Counted from the first letter of the stretch, positions 8,516-18,201 are shown. The stretch: 64,000 nt of DNA from Flavobacterium sp. LHD-80 (GCF_030929605.1 NZ_JAVFVS010000001.1:434001-498000), one strand, 5' to 3'. The notes: generated by a model from the letters alone, not told the origin. Program-made: numbers and translations.

Positions 8516-8887
8516 TTACTGCAAAAATCGTTTTATTCGCAATAAAAGTTCATTTGGATTAAAAGGTTTTGCAATAAAATCATCAACGCCCAATCTAAAA
8601 GCTTCTTCTACAGTGTCTTCTTCTTCTCCAAGGGACGAAAGCGCCACTACACGTATGTGCGCGTAATTTTTTTTAATGTGATTGATAATTTCCAATCCTG
8701 ATTTTAACGGAATAATAATCGTAGTAATCACTAAATCAGGTGCAATAGTTTCAATTCGTTCAAGCGCGCTGATTCCGTCTTTAGCAACACTAATTTGATA
8801 ACCTTCCCGATTTAAAATAAATTTTAGAATTTCGATAGTCATGTCGTCACTATCAATAATCATAATTTTTTTGTCACTGCTGTTCAT
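8516..8887 (-). CDS. Stand-alone receiver-domain protein lacking the phospho-acceptor Asp
   Basis: The 123-residue product is a single CheY-like receiver domain with no output domain. The acidic pair (Asp14, Asp15), the switch serine (Ser84) and the lysine (Lys107 in KPF) are kept. The position of the phosphorylated aspartate, which should follow PDLVIT, is Thr56 (codons ACT ACG for TT). It is therefore a pseudo-receiver, expected to signal by binding rather than by phosphorylation. It is the last gene of the five-gene operon 8516-14879, 8 bases after the DUF4838 gene. A role as a switch or adaptor for the operon's glycosyltransferase is inference. Confidence 0.88.
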   Translation of the reverse strand: MNSSDKKIMIIDSDDMTIEILKFILNREGYQISVAKDGISALERIETIAPDLVITTIIIPLKSGLEIINHIKKNYAHIRVVALSSLGEEEDTVEEAFRLGVDDFIAKPFNPNELLLRIKRFLQ

Positions 8888-8895
8888 TTTGGCTT

Positions 8896-11109
8896 TTATT
8901 TTTTATAAAGTTCGATTTCATCAATCATAACCATTGGCTTTTTATTTTTTCTTTCCCTCCAAGTTGGCAATATTGTTTGATTTTCAACAAGCACTTTAAT
9001 CTTCACAAAACTATTAAAGCTTTGATTTTCAGATTCCCAAGATTTCGTTGAAATTTCAAATTCTTCTGTTAAATTATCACAAATTTTCTCCTCTATAAGT
9101 TTCCATTTCTGATTTGCAAAACCATAAACTTTGATCTTTTTTGGAGTAAAAATCCAATGACGCTGATCGTTTAAAAAATTCAATTTTAGGATATTAAAAT
9201 TCAATCTATTTGTTTCAATTTCAAAAGATGGACTTGTTCCGTACCATCCAATCCAGTTGATATTAAAGTCTTTATAGCCTCGGTTTCCATCCACTAAGCC
9301 ATAACTTCCTTTACCCTTAAAATCTTCTGATGGTGGTGTTAGATAATTGATTTTTAAATCTTCACCCAAATGCGTTGTTTTGTTTTTACAAATTTCAAGC
9401 CATTCTTTATAATAATTATCGGGTGAAAGGCCATCTTCGCTTAATTCATAAATTCCCAAATCATTGCAGGATTTAGTAAATTGTAAAACTCTTTCAGTCA
9501 AACCGTTTTTTACTTCTTTTTCTCCTTTATCATTTACGACAAACATTCCGTGTTGGTTTTTGCCATAAAATTTGGACTGTTCAAAATAGGCAAATTCTAA
9601 GGCTAGTCTTAGTTTTTGAACTCTGGTTTTTAAAACAGCATCATCGGCAACTGCATCGGCTGCTTTATCCAACAATTGATCATATTGATCCATATTTGCC
9701 GGCGTCAAGAAAGAATTTCGGGCTTGAACCGGACCCGAATAAATATCTAAATAAGCATTGCTTTTGGTTTGATTTTCGGTTAAAACTTTTAAATAATTGC
9801 CAACAAACGGCGCTGCTTTTCCATAAAAACCTCTTAAAAAGTCGGCTGTTGTAGCTTGTATATTAATATCAGTATCCCATAATAATTTTGCCAGAAGATA
9901 TTGTCTTAATTCTGAAAAATCTCCCGGAACATCGGCATATCCCTGAACAAATAAACCTTTTACTTTATTCTTTTTAAAGAGTTTGTAATTACTCTGAAAA
10001 GGCTCAAAATTTGGAAACGGCGACATATAATTTGAAAATTGAACTGTATAATCCCATAAAAATAAATGGGGAGAAATGCTACTCCAGTTTTCCAATGTTT
10101 TTATAAAAGTAGGTTCATTTTGAGCTGTAATTGTTTTTCCCCGATTTAATTCAATCGGACAGAAAATAGTGTAGATATTTGGCGCGATTTTTAAATTTAC
10201 AGGCGGTTTAAAAGTGTGCAAATAGGCGAGTGTCGTAATTTTTGTACTAGGAAAATGAGAAGCAATTTTATTTAAAAAATAATATAAAGATCCTTGGGGT
10301 CCGCCATATTTTTCATTCATTTTTCGGCATTCTGCGCATTCGCAGTATACTACGTCATCATTTTGGCTAACGGAATAGAATTGTGCATTTGGTTTTTCTT
10401 CAATAATTTTTGTCATTTTCTTCTCAATTAAACTAACGACAGTATCATTGGTCATGCATAAAGATTCTCCGTTTCTTTTTCCTTGGTACAAGGCAAAAAG
10501 TTTTGGATTGCTTTTAAAATATTCATTTGGCGACACAAGAACATTAAAAGAATGTCCCCAAATTCCAAAATCATTTAAGTGCCAGTCAAGTTTATGCCAG
10601 TCTCTAAAAGCTTCGTCATAACAATCAGGAAAGAAAAGTGCTCTGTAATCAAATGAAGGCTGATAGCGTTTTAGTGTGTTTTTAGCAAACGTAAATTGAT
10701 CGACTTTTGGAATATAGGTTTCAATAGCAGAAAATTTCCTGAATTCCCAAACTTCCAGCAATGTATACACAGCATAACGCATTGCTCGTGCGTTTTCAGC
10801 AATCAGATAAATAGATTTTGAATCACTTTTAATGATAAAATCATTTGGTTTTAGTTTTTCCTGATCTGAAATTTCTAAAATTATTTCTGATTGATCACCA
10901 TCTTTTTTTTCACCTGAAATATTATCAAATTCTTTAGCAAAAGCTTTATCGATATATCTTTTTAATACCACAGCAGCGTCACGAGCATCATCTGATTTTG
11001 AGAGAATGCTATTTTTATTAGTTATAATAATTTCAGATTGTGACATCATATTAAAATTGAATAGGAAGAAAAAGAGGAGCTGTAAATATATCTGATGCTT
11101 TTTTTTCAT
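8896..11109 (-). CDS. Secreted DUF4838 glycoside-hydrolase-like protein
   Basis: The 737-residue protein has a Sec signal peptide (about 1-24, MKKK..MMSQ). An N-terminal alpha/beta region of the kind found before the catalytic barrel in GH20/GH67-type enzymes follows (about 25-135). The DUF4838 domain (about 190-420) carries SVSQND, CECAECRKMN and GPQGSLYYF. A helical segment follows, then a beta-rich C-terminal domain resembling a discoidin/F5-8C carbohydrate-binding module (about 610-735). Cys-x-Cys-x2-Cys may bind metal. DUF4838 proteins are alpha-glucuronidase-like and acidic-sugar hydrolysis is presumed, not proven. It sits 5 bases after the outer-membrane barrel gene, suggesting that it trims or modifies the polymer made by the operon's synthase. 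Confidence 0.82.
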   Translation of the reverse strand: MKKKHQIYLQLLFFFLFNFNMMSQSEIIITNKNSILSKSDDARDAAVVLKRYIDKAFAKEFDNISGEKKDGDQSEIILEISDQEKLKPNDFIIKSDSKSIYLIAENARAMRYAVYTLLEVWEFRKFSAIETYIPKVDQFTFAKNTLKRYQPSFDYRALFFPDCYDEAFRDWHKLDWHLNDFGIWGHSFNVLVSPNEYFKSNPKLFALYQGKRNGESLCMTNDTVVSLIEKKMTKIIEEKPNAQFYSVSQNDDVVYCECAECRKMNEKYGGPQGSLYYFLNKIASHFPSTKITTLAYLHTFKPPVNLKIAPNIYTIFCPIELNRGKTITAQNEPTFIKTLENWSSISPHLFLWDYTVQFSNYMSPFPNFEPFQSNYKLFKKNKVKGLFVQGYADVPGDFSELRQYLLAKLLWDTDINIQATTADFLRGFYGKAAPFVGNYLKVLTENQTKSNAYLDIYSGPVQARNSFLTPANMDQYDQLLDKAADAVADDAVLKTRVQKLRLALEFAYFEQSKFYGKNQHGMFVVNDKGEKEVKNGLTERVLQFTKSCNDLGIYELSEDGLSPDNYYKEWLEICKNKTTHLGEDLKINYLTPPSEDFKGKGSYGLVDGNRGYKDFNINWIGWYGTSPSFEIETNRLNFNILKLNFLNDQRHWIFTPKKIKVYGFANQKWKLIEEKICDNLTEEFEISTKSWESENQSFNSFVKIKVLVENQTILPTWRERKNKKPMVMIDEIELYKK

Positions 11110-11114
11110 GATTT

Positions 11115-12380
11115 CTAAAATTTATATTGCAATAAAAAGGCAAAATCAAGCTCAGTTTGGTATTTATTTGGCGAGTATTCCTGCTCGTTTGTAGTGATTA
11201 AAATTCCAGCTATATAATGACTTTTTATAAGTTTGTTAAAACCCGCACTGATTCTGAAAGATTTTAAAGTCATTCCTGCTTCATATTCAGCAGCGCGTGT
11301 TCTGTCATCTGGGGAAGTTCCGTAACCGGCAATCAAAGTTACGTAATCAAATTTTGTTTTATAATAATATCTTGAGGTAAAAGTAAAAGATGGTCCTTCA
11401 CTCTGAATAAAAGACCTAAGATTTAGCCAATAAGAGCCAAAATACTTGCCAAGACCTACATTAAGAGATTTAATATCATTATTGTCCTGCGCTTTAATAT
11501 ATCGGAAACCTAAATCAGCTTCCCAACCCTTATCGAAATTATGATAATAAGAATATCCTAATCTCCATTCAGGAAATGCGTCGTCTTTGCTGTACGCAAC
11601 ATCTAAGTAGGAATAATTATTTTTTTTCGCATAAAGATAGGATTCAATTTCAAATTGAAGTCCGCTCGCCATTACTTGGTTAGATGAATACCTTTTAGCA
11701 TAACTTACTCGGCCAATTAAGCTTCCCCATACACGCTGTCTCAAATAATCGGCACTCGCCAAATTCCATGGGCCCGCTTCGTCACGACTAATAGTCGTGT
11801 AGTTATAATACACACCAACGCGATCCATATTTACAGTCGAATATAATTCATAGAGCTGTTGCTGAATTTCAGGATCGTTTGGAAATTTGGCTTTAATCGA
11901 TTTTAAATATTTAGCTTCGTTTTTGGTGTCATTCTGTAAGGAATAAAAAGCAATTCGTTTTAAGCGAAATGTTTTATCATCAGGATATATTTCGATTGCA
12001 CGATTCGCTATTTTCACACCTTCAACATAGTTTTTTTCTTCCAAATCTAAATTAATGAGGTACAAAAAAGCTTCCTGATATTTATTGCTTCTTTGAATAA
12101 TATAATTATAATAAAATCTGGCGCTGTCTTTTTCGTTTACAAAATCATAATTTCGCCCTAAAACCAAATGAAAATCCAAGTAATCTGGAGCTAGTTTTTT
12201 ACCAAGTGAAGCACGCTGAATGTTACGTTTATAATCAGGATGACTGTTTTTCATATCTTTGATGATAACAGTCAGCAGACTATCTGTATCGATTTTCTGT
12301 GCTTTTAAATTTTGGCTAAAAAACAAAAACAAGCAGAGGAATAATTGAATAATATGTATCGTTTTAATGCTCTTCATCAT
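11115..12380 (-). CDS. TPR plus YaiO-type outer-membrane beta-barrel protein
   Basis: The 421-residue product has a signal peptide (about 1-28, ending NLKAQ). A TPR-like helical half follows (about 35-180, repeats such as YVEGVKIANRAIEIYPDD). The C-terminal half (about 190-421) is an outer-membrane barrel of alternating aromatic strands ending in the terminal phenylalanine signature LLQYKF. The barrel matches the YaiO family. A periplasmic TPR fused to an outer-membrane barrel is the architecture of PgaA and BcsC, polysaccharide export pores. It lies 4 bases after the GT2 gene in the operon, which fits a polymer-export role by analogy. Confidence 0.83.
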   Translation of the reverse strand: MMKSIKTIHIIQLFLCLFLFFSQNLKAQKIDTDSLLTVIIKDMKNSHPDYKRNIQRASLGKKLAPDYLDFHLVLGRNYDFVNEKDSARFYYNYIIQRSNKYQEAFLYLINLDLEEKNYVEGVKIANRAIEIYPDDKTFRLKRIAFYSLQNDTKNEAKYLKSIKAKFPNDPEIQQQLYELYSTVNMDRVGVYYNYTTISRDEAGPWNLASADYLRQRVWGSLIGRVSYAKRYSSNQVMASGLQFEIESYLYAKKNNYSYLDVAYSKDDAFPEWRLGYSYYHNFDKGWEADLGFRYIKAQDNNDIKSLNVGLGKYFGSYWLNLRSFIQSEGPSFTFTSRYYYKTKFDYVTLIAGYGTSPDDRTRAAEYEAGMTLKSFRISAGFNKLIKSHYIAGILITTNEQEYSPNKYQTELDFAFLLQYKF

Positions 12381-12384
12381 TAAA

Positions 12385-13821
12385 TTATTTTACAGGTGAT
12401 TTTTCAAAACCTTTACGAACCATGACGCCCCATTTTTGCTCTTTGTTTGTAAAAAAGTACCAATATCCTTTTAACGATGCATAAACGTTTATAGGGTGAT
12501 AAACAAAAGGCTCGATGGTGACCATTGCAACAAGGATTATTAATTCCTTGTAATTTGCATAACTTCGGTACAGTATTTCATCTATTAAAATTGAAATAAT
12601 AGTAATGGATAAATAAAAAAGATATACTAAAGCGCTTATAATCAATAAATATTGATAATCGATTATACCAAAAATTAGACTGGAAATCAAAGTAATAACT
12701 CCAATGAATTCTATTATTGGCACTAAAAATTCAAAACTGAAAAAGAAAGGCAAAACAAGAAATGCCGTTCGTCCATATTTTGGATTTAAAAACATATTTC
12801 TATGCAAATAAAGCGTTTGTACCAATCCTCGTGCCCAGCGGATTCTCTGTCTCAAAAAAACTTCTCTGGTACTAGGAACTTCTGTCCAGCAGAGTGATTC
12901 TGGAATGTATTTAATCAAAAATTGCTGCTTTGTGTCGTGCATATATTTGCGCATGCGCGTTACGAGCTCCATATCTTCACCGAGAGATTTATGCCAATAA
13001 CCGCCTGCTTTGATTACAATATCTTTATCAAACATTCCGAGTCCGCCAGAAACCAGTAATAAGCCGTTTATCTGGCTCCAGGCCATTCGTCCAAATAAAA
13101 AAGAGCGAACATATTCCAGTTCCTGAAACATCGGATACCATTCTTTTGGGTAATGAACTCTAAATAAAAAGCCTTCTTTTACATCGCATGAATTTGAAAT
13201 TCTGATGCCGGCACCTGTAGCAATTACACGAGTCTGACTTTCCATAAAAGGTTTTGCCAGTTTTAGAATTGTATCTTGTTTTAAAATACAATCAACATCT
13301 GTGCATAAAAATAATGGATATTGTGATGAATTAATACCTGCATTTGATGCGTCTGCTTTGCTTTTCCCGTTTACTTTATCTACAACAAGAAGTTTAGAAT
13401 AAACAGGATTTTTTGATTTATAATGCCCTCTTACAGGCTGTGTCACAATTTTTTCCTGATAATAAAAGTCAATTTTAACCAAATCAAATTCGGTTATCAG
13501 TTTTTGCAAAGTGTCATCGGAGCTTCCGTCGTTTACAATTATGATTTCAAATTTTGGATAGGTTAAAGACAATAATGATTTTACATTGTAAACAATATTT
13601 AAGCCTTCGTTAAAGGCCGGAGCGACTACTGAAACACCTAGAATATGATTAGAACGCAACAAAACTTCTTCTTCAAGATATTTTTGATATTTTAAGTGCT
13701 TTATAATTGCCCAATAGGATAATATGGATAAAAACACATAAAATAAGATATACCCAATAGAAAAAAAGGCTACAAAAATATCATAACCGCGTATCAGATG
13801 AGTCAGAAAATCGTGAATCAT
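12385..13821 (-). CDS. Processive family-2 glycosyltransferase (inner-membrane synthase)
   Basis: The 478-residue protein is a GT2 enzyme of the PgaC/cellulose-synthase-like kind. One transmembrane segment (about 14-40) precedes a cytosolic GT-A domain with UDP-binding Asp98 in VNDGSS, the DxD motif at 175-177 (TDVDC), the catalytic GED at 281-283 and the processivity motif QRIRW at 325-329. Three or four C-terminal transmembrane segments follow (about 350-450). The QxxRW motif points to polymer synthesis rather than single-sugar transfer. The gene overlaps the HEAT-repeat gene by 4 bases and is followed after 3 bases by the barrel protein. Sugar specificity cannot be read from sequence; beta-linked N-acetylhexosamine polymers are the usual product of close relatives. 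Confidence 0.9.
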   Translation of the reverse strand: MIHDFLTHLIRGYDIFVAFFSIGYILFYVFLSILSYWAIIKHLKYQKYLEEEVLLRSNHILGVSVVAPAFNEGLNIVYNVKSLLSLTYPKFEIIIVNDGSSDDTLQKLITEFDLVKIDFYYQEKIVTQPVRGHYKSKNPVYSKLLVVDKVNGKSKADASNAGINSSQYPLFLCTDVDCILKQDTILKLAKPFMESQTRVIATGAGIRISNSCDVKEGFLFRVHYPKEWYPMFQELEYVRSFLFGRMAWSQINGLLLVSGGLGMFDKDIVIKAGGYWHKSLGEDMELVTRMRKYMHDTKQQFLIKYIPESLCWTEVPSTREVFLRQRIRWARGLVQTLYLHRNMFLNPKYGRTAFLVLPFFFSFEFLVPIIEFIGVITLISSLIFGIIDYQYLLIISALVYLFYLSITIISILIDEILYRSYANYKELIILVAMVTIEPFVYHPINVYASLKGYWYFFTNKEQKWGVMVRKGFEKSPVK

Positions 13822-14879
13822 ATTTGTACTTGTCTAATGTGATTAATCATTTTTTGAGTGTCAGCATCTCTATTTCCTAATATTTCCAGACTTTTGGGAT
13901 CGATGCAATTGTAACAATAAACCATTTTAAGTTTAAGATCTTTTAACTCTTGTTTTTCAATTTCGATTTCTAAAAAATCTAATGTTTTCTGTGAGCCGAT
14001 AATAGAGAGCGTTTTTAGCATTTGAAATTGAATTTCAAGTTTTTCCGCTGGATATAAAGATAAAATTACATCTTCGGCTTCATACAAATAAAGGTCTCTG
14101 ATTGCTATGATAACATCGGTTTTTAGACCAAGATGTTTATGATGCAATAAATTGATAATTTCAGCCGATTTGTTTCTGTAATTGTAAAATACCATTACCA
14201 TTATGGCTAGTTTTAAGACTGCCTTTTTTTTAGAATATATCCATTGATCCACTTCTTGAGGCATAGGAATTTTTTCTGAGTGAAGTACATCCATAACTTT
14301 TATCGTGGTAATAATCGTTACTTTAAGAGGCAATTTTTCGACAGCCTGCCAATCGCCTTTTGACAATGCTAAATAGGCAATATTAGCATTGGACCGAATA
14401 ATTTTATTAGAACTAAATAAATATTTTTTTATAAGGGAAATTCCTGGAATGTAGCCTAATAATTGAAAATGATGTATTCCTTCGTATTTTTTATATTTTC
14501 TGAAATCTCTAATTAAGCTTGCTGAATAATTGTTTAAACCTAAACGTTTGTATATAAGAAGAATGTTTTTTGCGGCCGGACCTTTTAAGTTGCTTTTCAT
14601 TCGGATCAAATCCTCAATAAGCATGTTTTTGCACCAAGTTTTATGGATTGGAATTTCTGATTTGAATTTCGCAATTCTATACTTTAAAGTATTCTTGTCA
14701 GGTTTTGATAAGGTGATTTCAGTCAGAAATATTTCTGACTTTCGAATAATCATGTGTTTATAAGGAAGGCTGTATTGGTAGAAAACCCTTTTCAGAATTA
14801 AAAGAGCAGCTAAAGAAAGCGTTAAAACTATAAAGAATGGAAGTACAAAATATTTGATATAACCTATAAGATGTTCCAT
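13818..14879 (-). CDS. Membrane-anchored HEAT-repeat protein
   Basis: The 353-residue product has an N-terminal transmembrane segment (about 9-31, FVLPFFIVLTLSLAALLIL) and a wholly helical remainder. That part contains HEAT-like repeats (for example about 150-330, with NANIAYLALSKGDW and KTDVIIAIRDLYLYEAEDV). The topology would place the repeats in the cytoplasm or periplasm as a docking scaffold. It is the first gene of the operon and overlaps the GT2 synthase start by ATGA, so the two are translationally coupled. A partner or regulator of the synthase, in the position of PgaD or PelE, is inferred only from position. Confidence 0.8.
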   Translation of the reverse strand: MEHLIGYIKYFVLPFFIVLTLSLAALLILKRVFYQYSLPYKHMIIRKSEIFLTEITLSKPDKNTLKYRIAKFKSEIPIHKTWCKNMLIEDLIRMKSNLKGPAAKNILLIYKRLGLNNYSASLIRDFRKYKKYEGIHHFQLLGYIPGISLIKKYLFSSNKIIRSNANIAYLALSKGDWQAVEKLPLKVTIITTIKVMDVLHSEKIPMPQEVDQWIYSKKKAVLKLAIMVMVFYNYRNKSAEIINLLHHKHLGLKTDVIIAIRDLYLYEAEDVILSLYPAEKLEIQFQMLKTLSIIGSQKTLDFLEIEIEKQELKDLKLKMVYCYNCIDPKSLEILGNRDADTQKMINHIRQVQI

Positions 14880-14953
14880 AATACAAGGCTTTTACACTTG
14901 TAATATTACGAAAAAAAAATGCAATATCAAAATAATATCATTAAATTTTGTAG

Positions 14954-15718
14954 TTAAAATCCTTCAAAAACTCCAAGCCCAAAAAGTGCAAAGTCATATT
15001 TTACAGGATCTTGTGAATCCATCTCTCTGAGTTTGGTGTCCAATTCGGCTAATGCTTTTCCGTCGTTTTGTTTTCGTGTAAGCAAACCTAGTTTTCTAGC
15101 TACATTTCCAGAATGTACATCTAGCGGACAAGATAAAGAAGCCGGAGAAATAGTTTTCCAAATTCCTAAATCAACTCCTTTTGTGTCTTGTCGAACCATC
15201 CATCGCAAATACATGTTGATGCGTTTTGCAGCCGAATTGTTCAATGGATCAGAAATGTGTTTTTGAGTTCTTGGCAAATGATCAATTTCAAAAAATATCT
15301 TTTTGAATTCATGTATGCTTTTCTGCAGACTATTTTCTTCTTGATTTTTGGCAAAAACAGCTTCAAGTCCATCGTGATTTTTATAAATATGTTGTAGACC
15401 CTTTATAAATCCACCAAAATCTTTTCCGTTGAAAGTGCGGTGAACAAAGGTTTCTAAATCTGCTAGATTTTCATCAGAATGTGACATGACAAAATCATAA
15501 GGCGTATTGCCCATTAATTCCATCATTTTATGAGAATTCTTGATGATCATTTTACGGTTTCCCCAAGCAATTGAAGCGCTTAAAAAACCTGCAATTTCAA
15601 TATCTTCTTTTTGAGAAAATAAATGCGGAATCTGCACAGGATCGCTTTCAATAAAATCTTGATTGTTGTATTGAATGACTTTTTCGTCTAGAAATTCCTT
15701 AAGTTCAGCTTTATTCAT
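14954..15718 (-). CDS. TIGR02757 family protein
   Basis: The 254-residue conserved protein matches the TIGR02757 family. It has HFSxxED-like IPHLFSQKEDIEIAGFLSAS near residues 26-46, a conserved AWGNRKMI segment, and a C-terminal region with SPASLSCPLDVHSGNVARKL and KYDFALFGLGV. Some family members are suggested to resemble HhH-GPD/endonuclease III-type DNA glycosylases, but no activity is established. Its start overlaps the end of the upstream membrane-protein gene by 8 bases, so it is cotranscribed with it and lolD. Confidence 0.85.
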   Translation of the reverse strand: MNKAELKEFLDEKVIQYNNQDFIESDPVQIPHLFSQKEDIEIAGFLSASIAWGNRKMIIKNSHKMMELMGNTPYDFVMSHSDENLADLETFVHRTFNGKDFGGFIKGLQHIYKNHDGLEAVFAKNQEENSLQKSIHEFKKIFFEIDHLPRTQKHISDPLNNSAAKRINMYLRWMVRQDTKGVDLGIWKTISPASLSCPLDVHSGNVARKLGLLTRKQNDGKALAELDTKLREMDSQDPVKYDFALFGLGVFEGF

Positions 15719-17411
15719 TTTTTGAAAGTTTTTTGGCGTAAAATCCGTCTTTTAAATCATTGGTGCGCATCTGTGGCACGATGTGAAAATATTTTATAAA
15801 ATAATCAATCTGCACTTTGTCTACACAAGGAAGTTCTCCGTCTCCATTTGCCCAGAAAAAATCATTTTTTACAGGAGAATTATATTTTAAGTTTCCTGAC
15901 TGAATTATTCTGAAAGCTGAATTGCTTTTTGAGTTTTGATAAGGATGAATAATATTTTCGGTTGAAAAATTACTGATTTCCAACATAAATTTATGATTTG
16001 AAAATCGATTTAGATTTATTGGAACAAGTAAAACTATCATTGTGGGAAGCAATGATAATAGTAATGTTGTATAGATTGTTTTTTTGTTTTGAATAATTGA
16101 GACAAAACAGAATATCGAAAAGAATAAAATAAAATTCATGAAAAATCGATATTGTGGCGACGTTATAAAAAACAGAAAAAGTTGCAGTATCATTACAAAA
16201 TAAAGTGCCCAAAGCGCTCTTTTTTTTTGGAATTTGTAAATAAAAAATGGAACTATAATAATCAAAAGAACTGCTATTTTATTAAACAAACCATTTAATT
16301 TTGGCATTGATAGCCAAGTAAAAAACAAATCAGTAACCGACATTGCATTGTACTCTTCTCCAGTAATAAAAAAACCAAAGTATTTAATTTGATCATAATA
16401 AAAGCCTTGGATCGATGGTGGAATCGCGTAATCCATCGTAACGGATTTAAAAAGTTTTGATGGATAAATTGGGGATCCGCAGATGATCATGTTTTTCATG
16501 ACAAAAATGGAAAAGACCACAATGGCAATTAAAGCGGGCCGTACAAGTTTATTTGAAAGTAACTTATAATGAAGCAAAAATAAAATTACAGGAATTAACG
16601 CAAAAGTCAGCGTAGTGTTTTTGATGTACAGTAAAAACAAAACCAGAATTACAATTAAGCTGAATGCCTGAGAAGTTATATTTTTGAAATTTTCCAAAAA
16701 GTAAAAAAAGACAATAAATGAAATTACATAAACTGGAATATCTGGAGAAGGTGCGCTTATAAACTGAAAAAAGAAGATATTAAACAGCGGAAACAATCCA
16801 ATAATCAAATAATTTTTATTGCCGTTTTTGTAATATTCATTAAGTTTTTCAATCGAGAAAATGTTGCCTAGCAAAAGGCAGAATCCGCTTAAATCATTGA
16901 AATTTTTATACAGAAAAGAGAAACTGAAAGCACTTTGAGTAATATGCCAGCCACTCATTTGCCCTAAAAATAAGTGCAAATTTACAAGCCCTTTTACAAA
17001 ACCATATTCGTTCAGCCATTTTACGGTTTGTATGTAATACGATTCATTGTCAATCACAAATGGTATCGACGCGCATTGTGCTATTATTAAAAATGGAATG
17101 ACAATTAAATATGTTTTTAAAACAATGTCTAGCTGACGAAACTCGGTAATAAAAGTTTTATAAATCTCAAAAATCGAGGTTTTGAATTTTATAAATAGAA
17201 TGAAATTCAAAAATCCTAAAAAAAGATGAAACTCGATGTTGATTCTACCAAAAATTGCCCAAATACTACCAAAAATTGTCGTAAAGAACAACCCGAGCAC
17301 GGCAGTAATAACAAAGTTTTTAATTTTTAAACTGATAATTTTATTTAAAGTATAGCCTAAATTAATAGTTGTAAATAAAATATAGATCCAGCTTATGAAA
17401 ATTAAAATCAT
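15711..17411 (-). CDS. LIC_10190-type polytopic membrane protein
   Basis: The 566-residue, strongly hydrophobic protein has about twelve transmembrane segments and a soluble C-terminal tail of about 90 residues. The layout resembles GT-C-type glycosyltransferases or O-antigen-polymerase-like proteins and matches what is annotated in flavobacteria as LIC_10190 family membrane protein. An acidic GDGELPC stretch lies near the C-terminus. Its ATG overlaps the stop of the lolD-type gene by one base (TAATG), and it overlaps the next gene by 8. Substrate unknown; a lipid-linked sugar transferase role is a guess from topology. Confidence 0.75.
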   Translation of the reverse strand: MILIFISWIYILFTTINLGYTLNKIISLKIKNFVITAVLGLFFTTIFGSIWAIFGRINIEFHLFLGFLNFILFIKFKTSIFEIYKTFITEFRQLDIVLKTYLIVIPFLIIAQCASIPFVIDNESYYIQTVKWLNEYGFVKGLVNLHLFLGQMSGWHITQSAFSFSFLYKNFNDLSGFCLLLGNIFSIEKLNEYYKNGNKNYLIIGLFPLFNIFFFQFISAPSPDIPVYVISFIVFFYFLENFKNITSQAFSLIVILVLFLLYIKNTTLTFALIPVILFLLHYKLLSNKLVRPALIAIVVFSIFVMKNMIICGSPIYPSKLFKSVTMDYAIPPSIQGFYYDQIKYFGFFITGEEYNAMSVTDLFFTWLSMPKLNGLFNKIAVLLIIIVPFFIYKFQKKRALWALYFVMILQLFLFFITSPQYRFFMNFILFFSIFCFVSIIQNKKTIYTTLLLSLLPTMIVLLVPINLNRFSNHKFMLEISNFSTENIIHPYQNSKSNSAFRIIQSGNLKYNSPVKNDFFWANGDGELPCVDKVQIDYFIKYFHIVPQMRTNDLKDGFYAKKLSKNE

Positions 17412-18076
17412 TATGAAAGAATTTGTCCGTCAGACATTACCAGTTTTCTATCGGCCATATTTGCCAATTCTTCGTTGTGGGTTACGATAACAAATGTCTG
17501 TCCAAATTCATCTCTTAATTGAAAAAACAATTGATGAAGGTTTTCTGCAGAATGGGTATCTAAATTTCCTGAAGGTTCATCGGCAAAAATAACATCTGGC
17601 TTGTTTATTAAAGCTCTCGCAACAGCAACGCGCTGTTGTTCTCCGCCTGAAAGCTCGTTTGGTTTATGATCTATTCGATGAGACAATCCGAGAAATTCAA
17701 GGAGTTTTTTAGCTTCAGCTTCAGTTTCTGCAACTTTTTTACCAGCAATGTACGCTGGAATGCAAACATTTTCTAGTGCTGTAAATTCTGGTAGTAATTG
17801 ATGAAACTGAAAAATAAACCCCAAATTCAGGTTTCTAAAATTAGATAATGCTTTATCATTCAGCTTTAGAATGTTTTCGCCGTTTATGGTTAATGAAGTA
17901 TCTGTAGTACCGTTTGATGGTTTGTCTAATGTTCCTAGAATATGCAGTAAAGTTGTTTTTCCGGCACCCGAAGCACCAACAATTGAAACAATTTCTCCTT
18001 TTTTAATATGTAAATCAACACCTTTTAAAACTTCAAGCTGATCGTAGAATTTATGTATATTTTTTGCGTGTATCAT
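17411..18076 (-). CDS. lolD: LolD-type ABC transporter ATP-binding protein
   Basis: The 221-residue ATPase belongs to the MacB/LolD subfamily. Walker A is GASGAGKTT (34-42), the Q-loop [10 protein letters not shown] is near 89-98, the signature LSGGEQ is at 142-147, Walker B VIFADEP at 162-168, and the H-loop THNEEL is near the end. The subfamily powers lipoprotein release from the inner membrane (LolCDE) or mechanotransmission. No LolC/E permease is adjacent; in Bacteroidetes the permease gene is often elsewhere. It heads an overlapping operon with the membrane protein and TIGR02757. The family assignment is firm and the lolD name likely. Confidence 0.88.
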   Translation of the reverse strand: MIHAKNIHKFYDQLEVLKGVDLHIKKGEIVSIVGASGAGKTTLLHILGTLDKPSNGTTDTSLTINGENILKLNDKALSNFRNLNLGFIFQFHQLLPEFTALENVCIPAYIAGKKVAETEAEAKKLLEFLGLSHRIDHKPNELSGGEQQRVAVARALINKPDVIFADEPSGNLDTHSAENLHQLFFQLRDEFGQTFVIVTHNEELANMADRKLVMSDGQILS

Positions 18077-18122
18077 TTTTTGAAACTGTTTCTACAAAGA
18101 AACGAAGATTATAATCAATATT

Positions 18123-18201
18123 CAAATTCCAAATTCCAAATTCCAAATGATATTACTATCAATCCAAATCTAAAATCTAAAGACTGCAATCTAAAATCTA
18201 A
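18123..18201. repeat. AAATTCC and AATCTAA word repeats in a divergent gap
   Basis: Three tandem CAAATTC words (18123-18145) are followed by three copies of AATCTAAAATCTAA-type words, lying between two divergent genes. No other feature is apparent in this 240-base gap apart from weak TAnnTTT-like sequences near 18285. Confidence 0.55.
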
